From assembly GCA_946405185.1 (NCBI GenBank), contig CAMJGH010000003.1, positions 1 through 64,000 on the forward strand: DNA of 64,000 nt, given 5' to 3'. The DNA comes from an uncultured Lachnospiraceae bacterium (GTDB lineage: Bacteria; Bacillota; Clostridia; Lachnospirales; Lachnospiraceae). Both the position numbers and the translations under genes were made by a program. Positions 18,813 to 27,400 of the stretch are shown here, one piece after another (position 1 is the stretch's first letter; every line of letters begins with the position of its first letter). The notes under the pieces are model-generated. The model was not told the origin of the DNA and made no database searches. It worked only from the letters and a program-made list of their open reading frames with translations.

Positions 18813-20939
18813 ATGAAAAGAGGGAAATGGTACAGACAGTGGCTCGCCATGGCCATGACAGTGTTCATGCTCGTAATGCTTTTGCCCGCGGTTGGTGCAC
18901 ACGCTGAAGACAAAGAGGATCTTCTGACACTTCACATCACGAATATCCTGTATAACACAGGCGCGAGTGTGAATGGTCATGCGGTTGCATATGAGTCAAC
19001 GATGACGATGGTCAAGGGACAATCGAAGAAAACCACGGGTGTCTTCAGTATGGTCGGCGGTGCCAACAGGACGGCGAACGGCATGGGATATTCCTACAGA
19101 TTCCTGAATGCATTTGTCCTGGCGGATGCTGAAAGCGGCCCTGTCCTGACGGAATCGGACAGCGTTGAGGGCTTTCGGACGGTGGAACGGGTACGCTACA
19201 AAGACACCAATCTGATCGAAGTGGAGTATACCGGAGGAACCTCAGAGACATTTGAGGGAAGAGACCTTTATCTCTCACCCATTTACAAGGCTGTGCCGGA
19301 CTGGTATCTGAACTATTATTATGTCGATAACCTTTCCACCGGTTCCGGATCCTGGAGCAACCGGGATGCGGTCACGGAGTATGCTCATACTTTCCGTGAG
19401 CCGGACGGTGTGGAGCATTATCGTTTTTGCTGGTGGTGGAACAGCGAGGAAAACAAACAGTATCAGGGAGGCGATACGGCAACCTATACTTCCGCCGAGA
19501 TTCCGCATGGAACGACAAAAAATGTTTACGTGTATGCCATGTGGCAGCCATCCGTTACGGTCAATTATTTCGGGCCGGACGGGACGCTTGTGAAGACGGT
19601 CGAAGAGTTTGAGAACGATATCACCGTTTACAGCTTTACGCTTACCGATGAAGAGGATACGCGCAATACGTTCGCGGGCTGGTATACGGAAGAGGGAGAC
19701 CGTCTGGAAGAAGACCATGTCTGTGCCCTGCCGGATATCTCGTATACGGCGGATGCGTATTCCGTCAACGTGTATGCCCGGTTCACTACGTCCCGCAGCG
19801 TGGTCAAGGAATGGGATGATGAGGATGACCGGGACGGCATCCGCCCGGATAGTCTGACGGTCACACTGTTTGCCGATGACACGGCTGTCAGTGAGGCCAG
19901 CCTGGAAGCATCGGGAAAATGGCAGGCGAGCTTTTCGGACCTGCCCGCCTGGAAGGACGGCAAGCGGGTGACATACACTGTTTCCGAGGATGAAGCAGAT
20001 GGATACGAGATGGTCTCCTGCGAAGAAGAGGGAGATACCTTTACGCTGACCAACCGGCATATACCGGAAGAGACCGCCTTTGCTGTCCTCAAAGAATGGG
20101 ATGATGCGGATGACGAAGACGGTCTGCGGCCGGAAAGTGTTGTCGTGCAGCTGTTCGCTGATGATGAACCATTCGGGGAACCTGTTGTCCTGACGGAGGA
20201 TGACCAGTGGGCATACAGTTGGGAAGGGCTTTACCGTTACCGCGATGAGGGAACCCCGATCGTCTACCGTGCGGAAGAGATCGAGGTGCCCGATGAGTAC
20301 ACAGCGGAAGCTGTGTCGGCTGCCGGGGTGACCACCATCACCAATACACATGTGCCTTATCCGGTCTACACGGTGACGGTTAATTATCTGGATGAAGAGA
20401 ATACTGCATTACAGGCAGCGTACACGGTCAGCCTGAAGGCGGGCAAAGCGTATGACGTTACGGATCAGGCCGGTAAGACGATCAGCGGTTACGAGTACCT
20501 GCGGACCGAGGGAACCGTATCCGGTACAGTGCAGGCAGATGTGACGGTTAACGTTTACTACAGGAGGATACCGGAGCCAACCGAGCCGGTCACCGAAGAA
20601 CCGACACCGGGATCAGTTGAAGAGGAGATCCCGGATGAGTCCGTTCCGTTAGCGCCTCCAACGGAGAAGGAGAGCGAAACGCAGGCTGAAACCGGGGCAG
20701 CAGTCGAAGAGATCGAAGAGAACGATGTGCCGCTGGCGCCGCCTGCCGGACCGGCATCGCCGGTTCAGCCGACCCGCATCCCGATGGATCATGGGTATGA
20801 AGAGATCATCGACGACGCAGTGCCGCAGGCACTGCCGGTGACCGGTCAGCTGTATTGGCCGATCGCATTGCTTGTGAGCCTTGGCGTTTTGCTCCTGGCT
20901 GTGGCTGCGGTGATCCGCCGCAAAAACCATGAAGCGTAA
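18813..20939 (+). CDS. LPXTG-anchored surface protein with Cna-B-type repeats and MucBP-like domain
   Basis: Signal peptide; two VVKEWDDEDDRDGIRPDSLTV / AVLKEWDDADDEDGLRPESVVV Cna-B units; MucBP-like YTVTVNYLDEENTALQ; C-terminal LPVTG, TM and positive tail. Confidence 0.88.
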   Translation: MKRGKWYRQWLAMAMTVFMLVMLLPAVGAHAEDKEDLLTLHITNILYNTGASVNGHAVAYESTMTMVKGQSKKTTGVFSMVGGANRTANGMGYSYRFLNAFVLADAESGPVLTESDSVEGFRTVERVRYKDTNLIEVEYTGGTSETFEGRDLYLSPIYKAVPDWYLNYYYVDNLSTGSGSWSNRDAVTEYAHTFREPDGVEHYRFCWWWNSEENKQYQGGDTATYTSAEIPHGTTKNVYVYAMWQPSVTVNYFGPDGTLVKTVEEFENDITVYSFTLTDEEDTRNTFAGWYTEEGDRLEEDHVCALPDISYTADAYSVNVYARFTTSRSVVKEWDDEDDRDGIRPDSLTVTLFADDTAVSEASLEASGKWQASFSDLPAWKDGKRVTYTVSEDEADGYEMVSCEEEGDTFTLTNRHIPEETAFAVLKEWDDADDEDGLRPESVVVQLFADDEPFGEPVVLTEDDQWAYSWEGLYRYRDEGTPIVYRAEEIEVPDEYTAEAVSAAGVTTITNTHVPYPVYTVTVNYLDEENTALQAAYTVSLKAGKAYDVTDQAGKTISGYEYLRTEGTVSGTVQADVTVNVYYRRIPEPTEPVTEEPTPGSVEEEIPDESVPLAPPTEKESETQAETGAAVEEIEENDVPLAPPAGPASPVQPTRIPMDHGYEEIIDDAVPQALPVTGQLYWPIALLVSLGVLLLAVAAVIRRKNHEA

Positions 20940-20960
20940 TTGGATCAGAAGTTGTACAGC

Positions 20961-20989
20961 ACGCCGGGCGATAGGCCCGGCGTGTTTTT
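20961..20989 (+). terminator. Rho-independent terminator
   Basis: acgccgggc-gatag-gcccggcgt followed by a T run. Confidence 0.85.
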
Positions 20990-21401
20990 GAGTATGTAAA
21001 ATCCTGTCGTTTCTTTTCTATAAAAGCTCTTGCATATACTGGTGGTACCCGTTTCCATTCACCACAAGGAGGCTGCTATGCCGGAGCAGGACAAGAGATA
21101 AAAAAGACCAAACGCTACCCAAGCCCACGATTTTTCATTTGTTGACGATTTTATTGATGGCATTTCGGTATGATGAAAGTGGTGAAAAGGCAAACCCGCT
21201 TGCATTATTTCACTGAGTGTGATACTTTGTGGACATAAGGTGTAATTTCTTTTGTGGACTTAAAAACGGATAAACCGTTCTTTAAGGGAAGCGCCTGTAA
21301 CGGCACTTTTTTCATAATGAGAAATGTGGAGATGTTTGCTTTTTGCATCATCTGAATAGCCTTTGCAATATCTTGTGGTCAGGAAGCGAAAGGAGCGCAA
21401 C

Positions 21402-24400
21402 ATGATGAGGGTAAGCAAGCAGACGCGACGGATCGCAGCGCTGGTATTGGCTGTGTTCATGGCCTTGACCAGTCCGGTTTCCTCGTTGGCGGACGATGAT
21501 CTGGTGACCATCATCCCCCAGGAAACGTCGGCAGAGTCCGCTCAGCCGGCCGGAAAAGAGGCAGAAACGGCCGTTGAATCAGAATCCGGTCAACCGGAAG
21601 AGACAACAATCGTCATTCCGGAAACGGAAACCGAAGCTGAGTCGGCAGAGGGATCCGGAACGGAACCGGAAACCCCGGCTGAACCCGCCGTGACGGATCC
21701 TGTCGGATCCCCTGCGGAGACGGACGCTGCTGTTTCGGAAGAGGTGACGACGGAAGCCGGAACAGAAGCGGTCAGTGAGCAGGCGTCGGAAGAGACATCT
21801 GCCATTCCGGCGGAAACCGAAACCGAGGCTGCTGCGCCGGAGACGGATGCGGATACGTCTGAGGTGACTCCGGAGCCCGGCACGGAAGTTTCGGATGAAG
21901 CGCCGGAAACGGAAGCCGTTCCGGCTGAAACCGAAGCGCCTGTTCCGGAAACGCCGGCTCCCACAACGCCCGCACCGGTTCAGGAACCGGCCGCCCCGGC
22001 AAATCCGGCGGCTGTCTTTTCCGGCAGTACGGATACCATCACGGTGAACGTGACCGCTCCGGAAGGCGCTTTCCCGGAGGGCACTCGCATGGTGCTGAAA
22101 CCCGTGACCAGCCTGGCGGCGCTGAGCAGCATCGCCGGCAGCGCGGACGGGACGGTTTCGCGTATCGATGCAGTGGATATTTCCTTCAAATACAATGGCG
22201 CGGAGATCGAGCCGGCGACGGCCATCTCGGTGTCCATTCAGTCTGCCGTTATCGCGGATGTCCCCGGCACGAAGATTGTGCACCTGGACGACGCCGGCGT
22301 TGTCACGGATGTAGACGCCAGCTTAAGCGAAGGCGAGGCTGTGTTTGAGAGCGGGGAGTTCTCCATCTACGCGGTGGTGGAGACGGTGATTCCCCGGCTG
22401 ACGGTGACGTTCCAGAACGGCTCGACGAAGATCGAAGAAATGTATGTGAAGAAGGCGGACGACGCGGACGATCTGCAGACCATTATTCATGATCCCGGTG
22501 TGGGTGAGATGGATGGAAACCAGGCCTTCCGCGGCTGGACGACGGACCAGAATTATACGGCTTCCTCCACGTTCATGACCATCGATCAGGTACGCGCAGA
22601 TGTGAAGACCAGAGCGGAAGCCCTGACCAACAAAGACGCTGCGGTCACGTACTATGCCGCCATCTTCACGCACTTCAAGGTGGACTATGTCGACAGAGTC
22701 GATCATGTTTCTCAGGGCTCTGAAACGGCTGAGTTCCCGGCTTATCAGACGCCGGCGCAGGCTTCCTATACCGTTAACATGAACTACACCTCGACGGATG
22801 ACAAGCGCACTTTCCTGGGATGGCTTGTGAGAGAAGGCAGCGCCAACATCGCCGGGTATGAAGAGGGACATCTGTACAAGAACGGCGATGTGATCACCAT
22901 CACAGGCGATGTCACGTTTGAAGTGTATGAGCCGGAAGGGAACTGGCTGATCTTTGTTGAAAACGGCAAAGGCGCCACGTACAACGCGCCGCAGTTCATC
23001 AAGTCCGGAGAGAACACCAGCGATGCCGGTCTGCTTGAAATGAATCGCTTCGGTTACACATTTGACGGCTGGTATACCGGTGCTCCGTCCGCGACAGGTG
23101 AAGATCCCACCGGGAGCAAGTTTGTATTTGGCGCGCCCATTACGGAAGAAACCCGGATTTATGCCAAGTGGAAGCCGGTGGAGACGGCGAACTATACCAT
23201 CGTGTTCTGGAAGCAGAATGTGGAGGCAAATGGGTACGATTTCTCCCGGTCGGTGGTTTTGAGCGGTCCGACGAACACCGTAATCAACACGGTGACCGCT
23301 ACCGGTAACGGTGATGCCCGGGTCGCACGCGTTAACGGGACGGCGGAAACGTATGAAGGCTTCCACCTGAACAACTATGATCAGAATGTCACGATCACGC
23401 CCGAAGGGGATGCTGTGATCAACGTGTACTATGACCGCAATGTGTACACCCTGCGTTTCTTCTACGCGAGGACGTATACCTATAACAATCAACTGTATGT
23501 ACAGGTCAACTGCAACAACGAAGGATTCCTGCAGGGTCGGGCGAATAGCCGTTCACTGGAACAATCGTTAACATATTATTCAACCAGGTACCCTGACTAT
23601 GTACGTGAGGGTGGAATGAACACCTGGAAGGATGTCAACAATACAAGTGTTAAGGGGAATCCTCTGAACCTGGTTTCTGAAACGTATTTAGCCAAGCCTG
23701 AAATTACTGCCGGTTCTATACCAATTAATAATGTCACAACAGATGTTGTGTCGAATGCCAATACCTCGGCTAGACACACTGTCAATACAACTTACTATTA
23801 TCTGGATGTAACGGTGCGCTATCAGCAGAGCCTGGATGGGTTATGGCCGACCCCCAATGACGCTTTTGTTGAACAGACAATGACGCGATATAACCGCGAC
23901 ATCGGTAATTACACAACGATCAGTCCGCTCCTGCAAGGCGTGTGGGCGACCGGAAAGAATGTTGGCGGCAAGTACTCCACCATGAACATGGAACAGTTCG
24001 TGGGCGATGATACGACTGCCTATTTCCTCACGTACTGGCGATTTGAACCGCACTATAATTATCAGTACAACGTCTATTTCTCTGCGTTGGAAGGTGAAAC
24101 CGGTACGGTTACTTATAAGGGTAAGCCGTATGTCCTGCAGACTGATCTGTCGTATGTGGTTGCGAACGGCCAGGGATGGGCGGATAGAGGAGCAGCGACA
24201 GATTCCGGAAGCGGCTATTGGGATGTTGACAGTGTTACCTTTAACGGGACAGACAGAGTCGGCCGTGTAGATACGCGAAACACCGGAACCATCAACGTGT
24301 ATTACGACCGCCAGATCTTCAACATTGTTTACCGTGACGGCATCTATATAGACGGTGACAACAACCAGATTGACAATAAAAAGGATGACAAACCCCTGGA

Positions 24401-27400
24401 TGAGGTTGCGATCGTTTTCGACGAAAATATCAGTTCCTATAACAAAGGGGGAACTCATTACTATACCCCGGAAGCTCCTGAGGGATTTGTTTTTGAAGGC
24501 TGGTATATGGACAGTGAAGGTAAGCAGCCGTACACTTTCACGCGTATGCCGCAGCACGACATCACCGTCTACGCCAAGTGGCGCCAGATCGAGTACCGTG
24601 TCTTCCTGCATCCGAACGCCGGTACCTCAGCAACGGATCCCACCCTGGATTGGGGTTCGGACACTCAGGCTATGAACTTCCGCCGGCCGTACGGCTCGAC
24701 GATCTCAGTGCCCACCGGCAAGCGGAAAGGGTATGAGTTCATCGGCTGGTACACGGACGAAGCCTGCACGCAGGTGTTCAGCACGGCTATCAAGCTGAAT
24801 GAAGCCAATACTACGGCGTACGATAAGACCACTGATTTTACGGATGACATGGATCCGTGGGGCAACGGCGCCACGTACAACAAGGACGTCGACCGCGACT
24901 GGATCACCAAGCGCTATGATCTGTACGCCAAGTGGCGTCTGGTCCTGGAAGGTGCGCCCGGCATCCAGGTGGTCTACGATGAGAACACGGCGGGCGGCGG
25001 CAAGGAAGGCAGTGCGCCGACGGATAGCACTTTGTATGCCGAAGCCTCCAATGCTGCAGCTGGTCCGGCTTCTAAGCCGGCGGATGCCACGAAGCGTGTC
25101 TTCAGCCACTGGGTTGTGCAGAAATACGAAGGCGGAGCCTTTGTTGATACGAACGTGACCGTCCTTCCCGGCCAGCCGTTTGCGGTGCTTCGGGCCAATG
25201 CCCGGGTAGAGGAACTGGAAGGCAGCACAGAAGAAGAACCGAAGTACTCGTATACTGTGCAGCTGAAAGCCGTATACATCAATCTGCAGGAAAAGACACC
25301 CACCCACATCTACTGGTACAGCAACTACGGGTCCGAAAACGATGGAAAAGGGACGCTGTATCGCAAAGATGACCCCATCAAGATCAACCAGGGAGTGGAT
25401 GTCCTTGGTGTGCAGGTGCGCGACGGGTATGAGTTCCTTGGCTGGACAAAGGTAAAGGGCGGCACGGAAAGTGATCTGTGGCTGACCTATGACAAAGAGA
25501 CCGGTAAGTTTACGCTTGACGGCAATGAGGTCAAGCAGGTAGCCGCGGATGAAGAACTTCCATACGAAGATATGTATGCCGTCTGGAAGCGGCTCCCGGG
25601 TTCCTATGTGGTGCACCATTACCTGAAGGGCACCGAGATCAAAGTGGCCGAAGATGTGGAGGGCAATGCGGAGATCGGCGCGACGTCCACAGCTGAAGCG
25701 GCTTCGGAGTACCTGCCGGCATTCCAGAGCCTGACCCCCGCTGTGAATTCCTACAGCCCTTCTCAGACCATCACCATCGACGAAGATGCGGCCAAGAACG
25801 TGATCACGGTCTACTATACGCTGCCTGTGACGGTGACGGTGGCGGATAAAAAGGCCGTCTACAACGGAGAGACGCAGTATGGCTATGCCGGTACGGAAGA
25901 CGGAACACTGACCGTGACCGGGCTTCTGGCGGGGGATACGGTCAAAGCCCTCTTCTACACGCCTTCTTCTGGTAAAAATGTCGGTACCTATGAGAACGGT
26001 ACCTTCAGGAATGATCCGACCATTGAGAACGCTGCCAAAGTGGAGGTTTCGTACTATACCTTCACGAAGACTCCCGGTAAGCTGACCATCACCAAGGCGC
26101 CGGCAGAGGATCTGGGCCTGACAGTCACGTCTTACGAAGGGCCGTATGATGCCGCTTCGCACTCTGTGACAGCCACACCCACCGTGACGGACGGCACTAC
26201 ACTGTATTACAGCCTGGATCAGACGGAGTGGACCACCACCAAGCCGGTCTACACGCACGTGGCCGATACCACTCCGACCGTAACGGTTTATGTGAAGGCG
26301 GAGAATCCGAACTATGAGACCGCCACGGCAGACGGTACGGTCAAGATCATTCCCATTCCGGTGACCATCACGGCTGCCAACAGCAGCAAGGTGTACGGCA
26401 ATCCGGATCCGACGTTTGACGATGCCACGATGACCGGCAACCTGACCGGGGAACTGGGAGACATCGATCTGCAGGTGAGCCGGACGAATGCCGATGTGCA
26501 AGACGTTGGAACGTATAACGACGTCCTGACCATCAGCTCCGATAAGGAGACGTTGGACACCACGTATACGGACTACGTGTTCACCATCGAACCGGGTGAT
26601 TTTGAGATCACGAAAGCCGGCACGCTGACGGTCACCACAACGGATTACAATGCGCCGTATGACGCGAAGTCTCACTCCATTACGGCCACAGCCAGTGTGA
26701 TGGAGGGCACCACGCTGTACTACAGCACGGTGGATCCGGCATCGGAGGGCTTTGAGGAGAGCAACTGGACCACCGTCAATCCGGCGTACACGAATGTTGC
26801 GGATACGCCAGTGAAGGTCTATGTGAAGGCTGTGAACCCTAACTACGAACCGGCTTTTGGCAGCGCGACGGTGACCATCACCAAGCTGCCGGTGACCATC
26901 ACGGCTGCCAACAGCAGCAAGGTGTACGGCAATTCGGATCCGACGTTTGCCAATGCCACGATGACCGGCAATCTGACTGGCGAACTGGGAGACATCGATC
27001 TGAAGGTAAGCCGGACGAATGCCGGTGTGGAAGCGGTTGGAACGTATAACGGTGTTCTGACCATCAGCTCCACGAAGGAAGCTCTGGATACCGCGTATAC
27101 GAACTATGTATTTACCATCATCCCGGGTGACTTTGAGATCACCAAGAGCCGGCGCCTGACCATTCAGGCTGAAGGCTACACGGGCGTCTATGACGGTGCG
27201 GGCCACTCCATTACGGTGACGGTCGGCGTTGCCGAAGCCGAACCGCAGATGAGCCCTGCCGCTGCCGGACGGGGAGTCCGTGCTCTTGGCGATACGCGGG
27301 CTGCCGCTCTGCCGGAAGGCACCACGCTGTATTACAGCACGGTGAACCCGGCATCCGAAGCCTTTACAGAAGCGGACTGGAAGACCGAGAACCCTGCGTT

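Noticed and set aside
24705-27206. 833 aa minus-strand ORF inside the adhesin
   Set aside because: Shadow ORF of a repetitive GC-rich coding sequence; its repeats mirror the sense-strand repeats.
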